A DNA stretch of 64,000 nucleotides from Vibrio sinensis (GTDB lineage: Bacteria; Pseudomonadota; Gammaproteobacteria; Enterobacterales; Vibrionaceae), in assembly GCF_003605645.1 (NCBI RefSeq), contig NZ_QVMU01000019.1, positions 27,427-91,426 of the forward strand, written 5' to 3'. This document shows, in pieces, positions 8,052-16,997 of this stretch (position 1 is its first letter; each line of letters begins with the position of its first letter). Made by a program: the position numbers and the translations under genes. The notes below the pieces were generated by a model. The model saw nothing but the letters and a program-made list of their open reading frames with translations, did not search any database and was not told the origin of the DNA.

Positions 8052-9208
8052 AAACGATCCCCGAATTAGTGAGTTTACCGCATCACGGTAAGCCTCAATC
8101 TGTTTTACGCAAGCTGAGAAAAGCGTGGCCATCAAAGTATAGCCGAGCGTTTGTTCGAGATAGCCGTGTTTGTTTATACACCGCCAATGAGCCGGCAGTG
8201 GTTCGTAGTGAAATCTGGCGTGACGCATTAATGGGGCGTGGCGTAGATTTGCGCTCGGTGGCCGTTCTTGATGTGTTGTCAGATAAAAGCGAATCGCCAC
8301 AACTTTATTGTGTCGTGATTGAAGAGGGTGAGGTTGTGGCTCAGTGGCTGCAGAACTCACTCAATATCAAAGAGAACGTGGCTATTCTGACGGCAAAGAC
8401 GGTGCTTTGCGCTGTCTCTGAGGAAGATAAGGTGATTGAGGGGCAGTGGTGCTTGCCACTGACCGAGAGCGAGCAAGAAGCGTTGTCCGCTTACACCTTA
8501 AAGGCGAAAAAATCCGTACTGCCATGGGTAGCCGGTGGTGGTGTCGCGGCGCTGGGGTTAGGGGCTGTGTTGATGTGGCCAGCGCCTCCACAGGAGGTGG
8601 CGGTGGTTGATGTTGCGCCGCCGTCTCCTGTCGTCCTTGACCCTTGGGCTGGGTATCACACGGTGATGTCTCGCGGTTATTCAGCCAGTGGAACCCTTCA
8701 TCAGATACAAAACGTTATGGCAGTCGCTGAATTGCTTCCGCCTAAATGGCAAGCAACCCAAATCAAAGTACAGGATGGTGTTGTGACAATGAGTATCAAG
8801 AGAGAGAAATTTGGGCAAGTTCAACTGTTTTCCGCATGGCTTGATTTTCATTCGGAACTCAAACCGTATGTCTCTTTTAGTCGAGAAGGCGCGATATTGA
8901 ATACACCGATAGAAAAGGATCTCGATTTTTGGTCACAGCGCATTATTCCCGTCGAGCCAACTCAGCAAACGTTGCTTGATACGTTGGCAATGACGGAGTT
9001 TGAAGTACAAGCACTTGAAGAGCACAAAGCGGTTTATCAACGCACTTCATTCTCTTTGAATCAATCTTTAGGTCTTTTTGATGTTGAGGTTTTGAAGGCG
9101 TTAATGGCGCCTCTTCCAATGACCATTGAAGATTTTTCTTTGCTTCCTGCTAGTGATGACCGCTGGCAAGGGGTATTAAACCTCGCTTTTTATGGAGTGA
9201 ACTCATGA
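8048..9208 (+). CDS. pilO: PilO type IVB pilus assembly protein
   Basis: A 386-residue protein with a cytoplasmic N-terminal domain of about 155 residues, one membrane helix (PWVAGGGVAALGLGAVLMW, about 160-178) and a periplasmic C-terminal domain. That bitopic layout and its place between pilN and pilP match PilO (TcpD/BfpC-like) of conjugative thin pili, which anchors the ATPase and platform protein to the secretin. Overlaps both neighbours by four bases. Family assignment rests on layout and gene order as well as general likeness, so it is a little less sure than pilN or pilQ. Confidence 0.8.
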   Translation: MKTIPELVSLPHHGKPQSVLRKLRKAWPSKYSRAFVRDSRVCLYTANEPAVVRSEIWRDALMGRGVDLRSVAVLDVLSDKSESPQLYCVVIEEGEVVAQWLQNSLNIKENVAILTAKTVLCAVSEEDKVIEGQWCLPLTESEQEALSAYTLKAKKSVLPWVAGGGVAALGLGAVLMWPAPPQEVAVVDVAPPSPVVLDPWAGYHTVMSRGYSASGTLHQIQNVMAVAELLPPKWQATQIKVQDGVVTMSIKREKFGQVQLFSAWLDFHSELKPYVSFSREGAILNTPIEKDLDFWSQRIIPVEPTQQTLLDTLAMTEFEVQALEEHKAVYQRTSFSLNQSLGLFDVEVLKALMAPLPMTIEDFSLLPASDDRWQGVLNLAFYGVNS

Positions 9209-9882
9209 GTGATAAGAAAAAAGGTATCGCCATTGGGGCGTTAGTTTTGGCAGTCGTTGGGATCGTGGGCAATCTCTTTATGCCTAAAACGTCAGATTTA
9301 CAAAAACAATCGGTGAGTGACGTGCAAATTGATAGTCAGCCCACATTACCTATCGATGAAGCATTGGTTGTGGAGACAAATAATGTGCAAGTAACGGCGT
9401 TAGTTGAGCCAATGCCAGTATCAACAATCGAACAACCATCGCCCTCTCCAGTTTTGTACCTGGAGCCATTGGCTTTAGGTACAGCGATGGCTGAGCATAT
9501 TCAAAATGTGACGAAGCGTGAAATAGCACAAGTGAAAGTGTCCATTTCAGAGCTGAATGCGCGGGAGTGGGACGCAAAAAAAATCAAGCGAGAAGATGCT
9601 GTCAATCAAGCGATTGGCCTTGATTATTCACCAGTGAATGTTGTTAGCGTGACAACAAAAGCAGCAACAGTGAACACTGAACCAACTCTTACCTTAAGAG
9701 GTATAACGGGGACCGCCGTAGAGGGGCAATATGCCGCGCGTCTATTTTCACAAGGCCAATTTAAGCGTGTAGAAGTAGGCAGTCGTTTATCTGGTTACAA
9801 GATCACGAGTATCACCAAAGAGAGTGTCACGCTTAAAGGCAAGGGCGGTGTACACACCTTACTTCTAGGGGAGTCTCTATGA
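9205..9882 (+). CDS. pilP: PilP pilus assembly protein
   Basis: A 225-residue protein with an N-terminal membrane helix (IGALVLAVVGIVGNLFM), a low-complexity linker, and a small C-terminal domain (VEGQYAARLFSQGQFKRVEV and KITSITKESVTLKG) typical of PilP from R64-type operons. It should sit in the periplasm and link PilO with the secretin. The gene overlaps pilO and pilQ by four bases each. Confidence 0.82.
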   Translation: MSDKKKGIAIGALVLAVVGIVGNLFMPKTSDLQKQSVSDVQIDSQPTLPIDEALVVETNNVQVTALVEPMPVSTIEQPSPSPVLYLEPLALGTAMAEHIQNVTKREIAQVKVSISELNAREWDAKKIKREDAVNQAIGLDYSPVNVVSVTTKAATVNTEPTLTLRGITGTAVEGQYAARLFSQGQFKRVEVGSRLSGYKITSITKESVTLKGKGGVHTLLLGESL

Positions 9883-11507
9883 TGCAAAAGCATGAGCTGC
9901 TCATGGAGTCTGCATTACTAGCGCTTTGTATCGATGACGGACACTCATTTGTGGACGGTCATGGTGTTATCCATACCGACGATTTGGCTGCACCCAAATT
10001 AGCTGAAATCAAAACTTATTTGCAATCATGCGCAACGATTGCAGACGGCGCACTGTATGGAAAATCGCCCAAGGTGGTGATGGCATCAACAGAAACGGTT
10101 CAGTTGATGCTCGAGATTGCGGGCGAATTACTGATCAGTGACGGCAGTAAAGAAGACCACTCCGAAATGAGTGGAAAGCTCACTGCGCTTTGTCAATCAG
10201 CGGTAAACGCAAAAGCCTCCGACATTCATTTGGAAGTTGGCCGCAAAGAGAGCCGTTTCTTGCTTCGTGTTGATGGTAAGCGCGTGGTGCTTAAGGCCTT
10301 TGCCGATGGTTCGAGTGCATTAAGGCAGTCCCGGAAGTTGGGCTCTAACCTTGCTGCGTATGCGTTTCAAATGAAAGGAAACCATAACTACAGCGAACGT
10401 GTGCCACTGAACGACCGTTTTGAACTGACCTTACAAGTAGATGGTCAGGACAAAACGGTGGAATGGCGGGCTGCGTTAATGCCTCTTGATCGTGGTATCA
10501 AACTAGTTTTGCGTTGTATCACGCCTTTGGGGGAGCCATTAACACTCAGTGCGATGGATTTACTGCCAACCCACGTGCGTCTTTTTGAAGAGAAGATGAA
10601 GCGTCGAAGCGGCATCATTGTACTCACTGGGCCAATGGGCTCGGGTAAATCGTCCTTAGTATATGCCTTACTTGAAACAGTTGACCGTGTGGCGCGTTGT
10701 GTTCACACCCTCGAAGATCCGGTGGAGTTTGAGCAAGAGTTTGTGACAAAAACGTTGGTTGAGCCACGTCGCGAGCTCAAAGAGGGCGGTGGCGTTTACC
10801 TAGATTATACCTTTTATGCTCTTGAGCAACTTCGTCAAGATATCGATATCACCTCATTTGGTGAGCTTCGTAGTAAAAGTGCGACCAAAGAGTTTACCCG
10901 TAAAGGTGAAACCGGCGGTTTGGCCATTTCAACCTTGCACGCCAATAGCGCTGTTGGTGTACCTGCGATATTCATTGAGCATTTGAATATCCCGGCATCG
11001 GTCGTATCCGCTCCAGGTTTAATGCAGCTTTTTACTCATCAAAAGTTAATCCGAAAGTTGTGTCCACATTGTGCTCTCACTCTTGACGAGGCCAAAAACA
11101 TCTATCACGGCCATGGTTTTTCGCAGTCCTATGACATTAAGTTGTCGCAATTGACCGCATTGCTACCTGAGCATTTAGATTCAGTGCGAATGAGACATCC
11201 TGGAGGGTGTGAACACTGTAAGCATGGGCCAAATGCAGGAGAAAAGGGACGCGTCATGGTGCTTGAAATGATTGCACTTGAGAACGATGACCGTGAGTTC
11301 ATCAAGGCGGAAAATTATCTGGGTTGGGAAGCGCATTTAGAAAGCAAAGGCTGGCCAGATATTCGCACACACACCTTGCACCGTATTCAACAAGGTCTCG
11401 TTGATATTGAATCGGCCGCTGAGCAGGTTGATGAGTTGATGCCGATAACAAGCTCATCACTCTACCAACAGATGCAAAAGGAGATGGAACATGGCTATTG
11501 CGATTGA
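9879..11507 (+). CDS. pilQ: PilQ pilus extension ATPase
   Basis: A 542-residue GspE/VirB11-type secretion ATPase. Walker A is GPMGSGKSS at about residue 250; an Asp-box-like acidic stretch (TLEDPVEFEQ) and the His-box region (STLHANSA) follow. A CPHC ... CEHC cysteine pair near residues 397-445 matches the zinc-binding module of GspE-type ATPases. It powers thin pilus assembly at the inner membrane. The start at 9879 is preceded by GGGGAG; its 3' end overlaps pilR by 17 bases, where AAGGAG inside pilQ serves as the pilR ribosome site. Confidence 0.9.
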   Translation: MMQKHELLMESALLALCIDDGHSFVDGHGVIHTDDLAAPKLAEIKTYLQSCATIADGALYGKSPKVVMASTETVQLMLEIAGELLISDGSKEDHSEMSGKLTALCQSAVNAKASDIHLEVGRKESRFLLRVDGKRVVLKAFADGSSALRQSRKLGSNLAAYAFQMKGNHNYSERVPLNDRFELTLQVDGQDKTVEWRAALMPLDRGIKLVLRCITPLGEPLTLSAMDLLPTHVRLFEEKMKRRSGIIVLTGPMGSGKSSLVYALLETVDRVARCVHTLEDPVEFEQEFVTKTLVEPRRELKEGGGVYLDYTFYALEQLRQDIDITSFGELRSKSATKEFTRKGETGGLAISTLHANSAVGVPAIFIEHLNIPASVVSAPGLMQLFTHQKLIRKLCPHCALTLDEAKNIYHGHGFSQSYDIKLSQLTALLPEHLDSVRMRHPGGCEHCKHGPNAGEKGRVMVLEMIALENDDREFIKAENYLGWEAHLESKGWPDIRTHTLHRIQQGLVDIESAAEQVDELMPITSSSLYQQMQKEMEHGYCD

Positions 11508-12483
11508 GACGCTGCTGTTTACCAGGGCAAATCAAAAAGAGCTGCTAGAGCAATGGTTGCAGTGTGAAGAGGATGGTTTAACCGTTTCTCAGTTTTGTGA
11601 TTTGCTGATTAAGCACGGTGATGAATCCACCAAAAAGATTGGTCGAGAGGGGTTAGAGGCACCCGGTAAAGGTCTGGCATTTTCAGATGTACTGGCTAAA
11701 TGGTGTTCGCCAGTCGTCGCCAGCACCATTGCCAGTGCGGAATCGGCTGGAAATCGCAAGGTGGGCATTGAAGCTGCGCTTAATGAGTTATCCGGCGGGC
11801 AAAACGTGATAGGGCGTCTGTTCAAAATTGTTACGTTTCCTTTATTCATTGTATTGGGCGTGGGCTATCTCGGCGTTTATGTCTCCGGTGAGATTTTATC
11901 GGCCATACGCGCGCCACAAGGCTTTGCTATTGACTTGCGTTCGTTCTTGCAAAGCTTTGGGGGGCTGACATTAGTGGGGTTAACTCTGGCATTACTGTCA
12001 ATGGGGGTATCAATGCCGCGTTGGTCGGGCCGCTCTCGTCAATGGGCCGATAATCTACCGCTTTACAGCCACTACCGTATCGGTGTCGCAGCAGGATTGC
12101 TCCGTACACTCTGTAACCTATCAAGTGCAGGGATGAACTTGAATGAAGCGCTCGAATTGAGTGCCAAAAATGGAACCCCCTATTTGCGTGGCCACATCAA
12201 CGTGATGCGAGAAAAACTGTTAACAGAAAACAACCTTGGCAAGGTGCTTGACAGTGGTTTATTGCTACCACGCAGCCAATCGAACCTGGAAGTGTTGGGA
12301 GAAAGTGCGCAAGTCATTCGCCTGTTGGAGCGTGCTGCACTCTATCACCAAGCCGAAGTGGTTAAACGGTTAAATCGTATCGACATGATACTTCCAAAAG
12401 TAATTTTAATGCTCGCCATCGTGATGCTTGCCGTTTTAATCGGCAGTTCAATGATGTTGCTGCTTAATTCCGTACAAATGTAA
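11491..12483 (+). CDS. pilR: PilR inner-membrane platform protein
   Basis: A 330-residue GspF/PilC-family protein with three membrane segments, around residues 110-130 (PLFIVLGVGYLGVYVSG), 155-172 and 300-325 (VILMLAIVMLAVLIGSS). The family's repeated cytoplasmic T2SSF domains flank the first two helices. It should form the platform on which PilQ acts. The start ATG at 11491 overlaps pilQ and has AAGGAG ten bases upstream. A 49-base gap then precedes the pilin gene, where a small A/T-rich spacer may allow separate pilin expression. Confidence 0.88.
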   Translation: MAIAIETLLFTRANQKELLEQWLQCEEDGLTVSQFCDLLIKHGDESTKKIGREGLEAPGKGLAFSDVLAKWCSPVVASTIASAESAGNRKVGIEAALNELSGGQNVIGRLFKIVTFPLFIVLGVGYLGVYVSGEILSAIRAPQGFAIDLRSFLQSFGGLTLVGLTLALLSMGVSMPRWSGRSRQWADNLPLYSHYRIGVAAGLLRTLCNLSSAGMNLNEALELSAKNGTPYLRGHINVMREKLLTENNLGKVLDSGLLLPRSQSNLEVLGESAQVIRLLERAALYHQAEVVKRLNRIDMILPKVILMLAIVMLAVLIGSSMMLLLNSVQM

Positions 12484-12532
12484 TTCAATCAAACATTCAC
12501 ATTTAATTTAATTTAATAAAGAGAACTGACTT

Positions 12533-13042
12533 ATGAAAACGATCAAAACGTACCCAAAAAACCCACGTAGTCGTCAGCAGAAAGGCGCCACATTGATGGA
12601 CTTCTTACTGTGGTCAGCGCTTGCCGCGCTGTTCTTAGCGGGAGTGGTGCAGCTTTATGTCACAGGCTCAGCCTATGCAAACCGCACTCAGACAGTCACC
12701 GCGGTGACATCCATCAAAGCAGGAGCTGAGAGTGTAAAAATCATTAATCATACGGGCGTTAATATGGCCAAAGTGTGTGACGAACGTCGTAACGCGGTAT
12801 CAATGAAAATCTGTGGCGATGCACGTAATGGGGTAGGGACAAACCAATACGGTGGTAACTACACCCTTGAGCCGGACACCTCAAACTTGGCTCGCGTCAA
12901 AGTCGGCGTTACCAATGTCGATACGCAATACATCGATGCATTGGCCGACTCTCTCGCCGCCCTTGCCGCTGGTAACTGCACCCAAGCGGCAGGCTGCAGC
13001 ACGCTCACCGTTTCCGGCAATACAATTACGGTGACCATGTAA
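12533..13042 (+). CDS. pilS: PilS major type IVB prepilin
   Basis: A 169-residue prepilin. The long basic leader ends QQKG, followed by ATLMDFLLWSALAALFLAGV, the classic prepilin helix; cleavage after Gly18 would leave Ala at +1. Position +5 is Asp and not the usual Glu. Four cysteines in the mature part (CDERR, CGDA, CTQAAGC) could form the disulfide loops seen in type IVB pilins. GAGAACTG at 12521 is the likely ribosome site. As the only gene in the operon with its own upstream spacer it is the likely high-expression product, building the thin pilus used in liquid mating. Confidence 0.85.
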   Translation: MKTIKTYPKNPRSRQQKGATLMDFLLWSALAALFLAGVVQLYVTGSAYANRTQTVTAVTSIKAGAESVKIINHTGVNMAKVCDERRNAVSMKICGDARNGVGTNQYGGNYTLEPDTSNLARVKVGVTNVDTQYIDALADSLAALAAGNCTQAAGCSTLTVSGNTITVTM

Positions 13043-13554
13043 TGCATATAGGAAGCCTGATTTTAGCCGCTTCCATCACAGCAGGGCTGACGGCGTTGTC
13101 CGTCAGCATCCTAGAGCCGGAACGCTGGATGACTTCTTATAAGGTTAAAGCAGTTCAAGCTCCCGTGTTTGAAGCGATGGAACAAAACATGTTTTACACC
13201 ATTGCCAATGGGGGTTGCATCCGAAATCCAGCGGACACGAGCCTCGCTTTTTTGATGGATAACCAATGGCTGCCAAATGATTTTGAAGGGCGCTATCCAT
13301 GGACTATCACGACATCATATTTCACGCTTGGATACGGGGAAATAGCCAAGTTGTCGCTGACGCTAACCGCGGATTCTGACCATGATGCGGAAAAACTAAA
13401 AAGCGCCGCACAAAGCCTTGGTAGTTCATGGCGATTTGAGCCAGATACGCGTTCGTTGACGATTCATCGAACCGTGCCATTCGTTCGTTATGAGTTTGAT
13501 GAGACTCATTTTGATTTTGCAACGGGGTGCTTTGTTCCCCCAAGAGAGGGCTGA
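13042..13554 (+). CDS. Pilus operon membrane protein, possibly PilM-like
   Basis: A 170-residue protein with an uncleaved N-terminal hydrophobic helix (IGSLILAASITAGLTALSV) and a soluble domain with two cysteines. Position between pilS and pilV and overall size resemble PilM or a minor pilin-like component of conjugative thin pili, but there is no Gly-type prepilin cleavage site and I cannot confirm the family. Its start overlaps the pilS stop by one base, and pilV begins just after its stop, so it is translated with them and probably acts in pilus assembly or tip formation. Confidence 0.6.
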   Translation: MHIGSLILAASITAGLTALSVSILEPERWMTSYKVKAVQAPVFEAMEQNMFYTIANGGCIRNPADTSLAFLMDNQWLPNDFEGRYPWTITTSYFTLGYGEIAKLSLTLTADSDHDAEKLKSAAQSLGSSWRFEPDTRSLTIHRTVPFVRYEFDETHFDFATGCFVPPREG

Positions 13555-13555
13555 T

Positions 13556-14512
13556 ATGCCAAGAAAACGTAAGCAAGGTGGCTATGGCTTATTGGATGTG
13601 CTGCTGGCACTCAGTCTCACCACCGTTATTTTGTTAATCCTAATTCCAATGGGGATTCGTTATTACCAGAAAAAGCAAGTGGATGAGTACGTGGCGAGTT
13701 TAAAAAGCACCATAGTGCAAATGCAGCTCTATCAATACCATAAAACGTCTCAGGAAGGTTTTTCGAGTAACCCGTTTTTTCCTGAGTTTATGGACAGTTG
13801 GCCCGCTTCATTTGATGCGCTGATGCTTGATTATGGCGGTGCGTTTAAAGAGTTGTGTGGACCGTTGAATGAAGCTGCTGGGGCATGTGTGCGCCCAGAT
13901 ACGGTTCCATTCACCACTCAAAAACTCACGCTTGAACAAGTTATGGGGCCAACAAACAAGGTTTACCTTGTGATCCCGACCAGTACATTGCCGGACGACG
14001 GACCTCGCGCACGATGGGGGTTGCCATTACTGGCAATACCAGAGGCACAGCTTCGAACTAATGGGGACATTCAAATCAACCTAAGACCATTGACGAAAAG
14101 CATCATGTATGACGAGTTCTTACGCAAAGATGGCTCCGTGCATTTGACCAATGATTGGGATGTGGGCGGTAATCACGCCATTGTTAACACCAAAGACGTG
14201 ACGATTTTGAACTCAGACAGTACACAAAAAATCGTCAGCCGCGGTCTCAGTGAAACCACAACCCTAAAGCACGGAGAATGGTTGAAAAAGCCGTCCTGCC
14301 CTACAGGTACAGAGCCACGAATATGGCTAGCATTAGGTTATATAAATGTTAGTAATCGATACACTCTTACGGGGAGCCAAAAGCCATTCATCGACACTGA
14401 GACCACTACTCATTGGGAGGTAGGATTAGAAGTTCGAGTCGAAAATAACGAAACAGGTGAATTCGCAATATCAAACGATGGTGAGATCCTTGCTATCACT
14501 CAATGTAAATAA
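13556..14512 (+). CDS. pilV: PilV minor pilin / tip adhesin
   Basis: The start at 13556 directly follows the previous stop and gives 318 residues beginning MPRKRKQGG, then YGLLDVLLALSL: a short basic prepilin leader with Asp at +5 if cleaved after the second Gly. The middle (NDWDVGGNHAIVNTKDVTI) matches the conserved part of R64 PilV, which is followed there by the switchable C-terminal recognition segment. Here the C-terminal part after KPSCPTGTEPRIW is fixed: no inverted repeats or recombinase gene follow, so there is no shufflon. PilV would sit at the pilus tip and choose the recipient. Confidence 0.8.
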   Translation: MPRKRKQGGYGLLDVLLALSLTTVILLILIPMGIRYYQKKQVDEYVASLKSTIVQMQLYQYHKTSQEGFSSNPFFPEFMDSWPASFDALMLDYGGAFKELCGPLNEAAGACVRPDTVPFTTQKLTLEQVMGPTNKVYLVIPTSTLPDDGPRARWGLPLLAIPEAQLRTNGDIQINLRPLTKSIMYDEFLRKDGSVHLTNDWDVGGNHAIVNTKDVTILNSDSTQKIVSRGLSETTTLKHGEWLKKPSCPTGTEPRIWLALGYINVSNRYTLTGSQKPFIDTETTTHWEVGLEVRVENNETGEFAISNDGEILAITQCK

Positions 14513-14523
14513 AAGGAATGTAT

Positions 14524-15063
14524 ATGCTGAAAACAACCCCAATAATATTAGTGACACTGCTGCTGAGCAGTTACGCAACAGCTCGAATCTCTTATGAAGA
14601 CGCCCTTAATTCCAATCAAGCTTACGAAGATGAGTTGGATGCACTATACAACCCCAACACGTCGGGGCTAGGTCCTTATGAGGTTAATCCCTCCCCATCA
14701 AGCGGCAGTGCAGAGACGGGGGCAGGCAAAGTGAGCAACGGTGGTTACTTCACCGTCAAAACAGGCCCGTCAGGCAAAGTCAGTTGGAGTGTTAATGGTG
14801 ATTATCCAACCACTTATGGTGTGTGCCGAGTGAGGCTGATCATCAACACGCCTCATGGTACCGTTCAATCTCCCGACTCATACGGCACAGAAAACGATGG
14901 TGGTCAGCGTCGTAATAGTGCCAATCCAAGCACTGCTGGATCGATGAGTGGGTTAAGAGCCAATACACAATATTCAATCCGAGCTACCTATTCAGCGGTC
15001 ACTCACGCTTGGGGGTGTCGCGGCATAGCAAACCCCATCACCTACCAATGGACTGGCGTCTAA
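14524..15063 (+). CDS. Secreted protein downstream of pilV, unknown
   Basis: About 179 residues from ATG 14524, which lies six bases after AAAAGGA; an ATG at 14518 touches the ribosome site and is less likely. The N-terminus (PIILVTLLLSSYATA) is a cleavable signal peptide. The mature part is rich in Gly, Ser, Asn and Tyr, ends with a fibronectin-like pattern (ANTQYSIRATYSAV ... YQWTGV), and has two cysteines. It follows pilV by about 10 bases, so it may be a secreted pilus accessory or tip partner. No family is recognised. Confidence 0.55.
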   Translation: MLKTTPIILVTLLLSSYATARISYEDALNSNQAYEDELDALYNPNTSGLGPYEVNPSPSSGSAETGAGKVSNGGYFTVKTGPSGKVSWSVNGDYPTTYGVCRVRLIINTPHGTVQSPDSYGTENDGGQRRNSANPSTAGSMSGLRANTQYSIRATYSAVTHAWGCRGIANPITYQWTGV

Positions 15064-15076
15064 CCAGTGCATCAAT

Positions 15077-15099
15077 AAGGGGCGACTTCGCCCCTTTAC
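15077..15099 (+). terminator. Terminator at end of pilus operon
   Basis: AAGGGGCG (15077-15084) pairs perfectly with CGCCCCTT (15089-15096) around ACTT. Only three T follow, so termination may be partial. It separates the pilus operon from the small gene at 15242. Confidence 0.5.
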
Positions 15100-15241
15100 A
15101 ATTAAACAGTACGCAATATGACCTATCTCACATAACAACCTCTTTGAATAACTTATTATTGCGCCATCCCATAATGGGACATATAATATATTCAAAGGTT
15201 GAGGTTATAGTGCTGAAACCAAAATTAAAACGGCAAAGATA

Positions 15242-15442
15242 ATGGCATCACAAGAACGTACTAACCAGCTCTCTGAACTGGTCAAAAAAGCAGGCAGTGT
15301 TCGTAAGGCAGAGCGATTAATTTTAAATTCTAAAGGCACTAACCCATCTAAATCAGCAATTGACAGAGCATTAAAAGGCTCTGGGTCTGATTACTCCGTT
15401 CAGTGCATGATTGATGATCTAACTAAAGCATTAAGGCAGTAA
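15242..15442 (+). CDS. Small helical protein, possible regulator
   Basis: A 66-residue, mostly helical protein (RTNQLSELVKKAGSVRKAER, then NPSKSAIDRALKGSG) with basic surfaces; the central part could be a minimal helix-turn-helix. The ribosome site is weak (AAAG). It ends five bases before the serine protease gene, so the two are probably one transcription unit and it may regulate the protease. No family is recognised. Confidence 0.45.
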   Translation: MASQERTNQLSELVKKAGSVRKAERLILNSKGTNPSKSAIDRALKGSGSDYSVQCMIDDLTKALRQ

Positions 15443-15447
15443 AATAT

Positions 15448-16569
15448 ATGAAAAAAACATTATTGTTAAGCACATTAAGTTTGATGTCATTCAGTTCATT
15501 GGCAGTGTTAAACGGTACTCCATTGGATTGGGCACAAGAGGATGGTACCGTTCTTATCGATAACAACAACCCAAACTATTATAAATACTGCACCGGAACA
15601 CTCATCGCTGGCACCCAGGTATTAACTGCTGCACATTGTGGTGAAGTGACCGAAGGCATCGATCAAATTGATACTGTACATTTTTCTAATAACAGCCAAA
15701 TGACATTACTACCCGCCAATATCACACTTAACCCTAGTTACGAAAATTTAGGTGATACGTCTAGAGGTCATGACATTGCGTTGTATTCGCTGCCTCAACA
15801 AGCCGATTACTACACCATTCGCTTTTTTAAAGACCTACGCCGTGATGTCCTCGTTCACAATCAAACCATGACCATCAGTGGATTTGGTGGAACGCCAAAA
15901 GATCTTAATCGAGCCAATTTTACACAAACTGATTTAAGCGATTGCCCGGAATGTAGTCCATCTCCTAACTATCAAATCAACGCAAACGTCACCACAGCCT
16001 CACACACCACTGGTGGTGATTCAGGCAGTGCATGGATCAATAGTAATAATGAAATCATTGCTATTCATAAAGGCAGCAAACCATACACAACCGGACGAAG
16101 AGAAACCTACGGCACCAACTTACACTACGCGAGCGACTGGCTACTTGAACAGGTTAATAACTGGCACTACCCAACGCTGTTCGATACAAAAGGTAAGGCA
16201 ACCATTACCATTCAATCTCTGCATCATCCAATCTCAGGACGAGTAAGTGACATGGCTTGGGGTGAGAACGTCACCTTGATTAGAGAAGAAAGTACCTGTG
16301 TAAGCATGAGTGATAGCGATAATATTGAACCCTACTCAAAATGTACTTACGTTATCGAAAGTGATGGTAGTGAGGGTAAATTACATTTAACCAACACGGC
16401 ATTTATTACCATTAATAAACCTATCCCTGCCACTCCGCTAGAGCCAAGTATTCCTGGTGTGAGCCCACCAATGGGCGGTGACTCTGGTGGTTCGTTAGGG
16501 ATGATATCCATTGTGGCTCTAATCGGTTTTGGTATTCGACGTCACAAAAATACCTACGCTAACGCGTAA
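15448..16569 (+). CDS. Secreted trypsin-like serine protease with GlyGly-CTERM tail
   Basis: A 373-residue S1-family protease. After a signal peptide (about residues 1-19) come the catalytic His63 (LTAAHC), Asp109 (GHDIALYS) and Ser192 (GGDSGSAW). The protease domain ends near 255, a strand-rich region follows, and the last 30 residues are a GlyGly-CTERM tail: a Gly/Ser stretch (GGDSGGSLG), a hydrophobic helix and Arg-Arg. In Vibrio such tails are handled by rhombosortase after type II secretion, leaving the protein on the surface or shed. Finding it between the pilus and tra operons is unusual. It may be cargo or may trim surface pili or receptors; both are inference. Confidence 0.88.
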   Translation: MKKTLLLSTLSLMSFSSLAVLNGTPLDWAQEDGTVLIDNNNPNYYKYCTGTLIAGTQVLTAAHCGEVTEGIDQIDTVHFSNNSQMTLLPANITLNPSYENLGDTSRGHDIALYSLPQQADYYTIRFFKDLRRDVLVHNQTMTISGFGGTPKDLNRANFTQTDLSDCPECSPSPNYQINANVTTASHTTGGDSGSAWINSNNEIIAIHKGSKPYTTGRRETYGTNLHYASDWLLEQVNNWHYPTLFDTKGKATITIQSLHHPISGRVSDMAWGENVTLIREESTCVSMSDSDNIEPYSKCTYVIESDGSEGKLHLTNTAFITINKPIPATPLEPSIPGVSPPMGGDSGGSLGMISIVALIGFGIRRHKNTYANA

Positions 16570-16673
16570 AATGGCGACGCTTTCCGAACTCCGCTGTGAT
16601 AAGTATTTTAAACGGATAGCATCATTAATTAAAAGTGAGCTCAATCCAGCCACTTTCTCTTATGGAAAAAATA

Positions 16674-16949
16674 ATGAATAAAACTGAATTAGTAGCGCAC
16701 ATTGCTGAAACCGCTGAACTGACAAAAATCGATGCAGGAAGAGCTCTAGATGCCATATTGAATGGTATTACTGAATCACTCGCAAATGGGGATGAGGTTG
16801 CATTAATGGGTTTTGGTACTTTTAAAATTTCAGCACGTGCTGCGCGTGATGGCCGAAACCCACGTACCGGTGAAACGGTTAAGATAGCTGCGAGTAAATT
16901 ACCGTCGTTCAAAGCTGGAAAAACGTTTAAAGATGCCGTCAATCAGTAA
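16674..16949 (+). CDS. HU-family DNA-binding protein
   Basis: A 91-residue HU/IHF-family protein from ATG 16674 (MNKTELVAHIAETAELTK). The conserved core GFGTFKISARAARDGRNPRTGE is the DNA-binding arm with the intercalating Pro of the family (NPRTG). A longer upstream start is possible but would add an unrelated leader. It should bend DNA as a dimer. On conjugative elements such proteins can replace or tune host HU and IHF at origins, oriT and recombination sites. It is a separate unit with its own terminator at 16974. Confidence 0.9.
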   Translation: MNKTELVAHIAETAELTKIDAGRALDAILNGITESLANGDEVALMGFGTFKISARAARDGRNPRTGETVKIAASKLPSFKAGKTFKDAVNQ

Positions 16950-16973
16950 TATTAACTGATGTCAACTTCTTAT

Positions 16974-16997
16974 AGGGCGCCAGTGGCGTCCTTTTTT
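16974..16997 (+). terminator. Terminator after the HU gene
   Basis: AGGGCGCC and GGCGTCCT (one G-T pair) form an 8-bp stem around AGT, followed by six T. The 330-base stretch to the next gene then holds a 10-bp palindrome GTAAGCTTAC (17069-17078) and the tra promoter box; nothing else was seen. Confidence 0.65.

Noticed and set aside
14512..15241. Possible shufflon downstream of pilV
   Set aside because: No inverted 19-bp-type repeats, alternative pilV ends or recombinase gene were seen; the PilV end is fixed.
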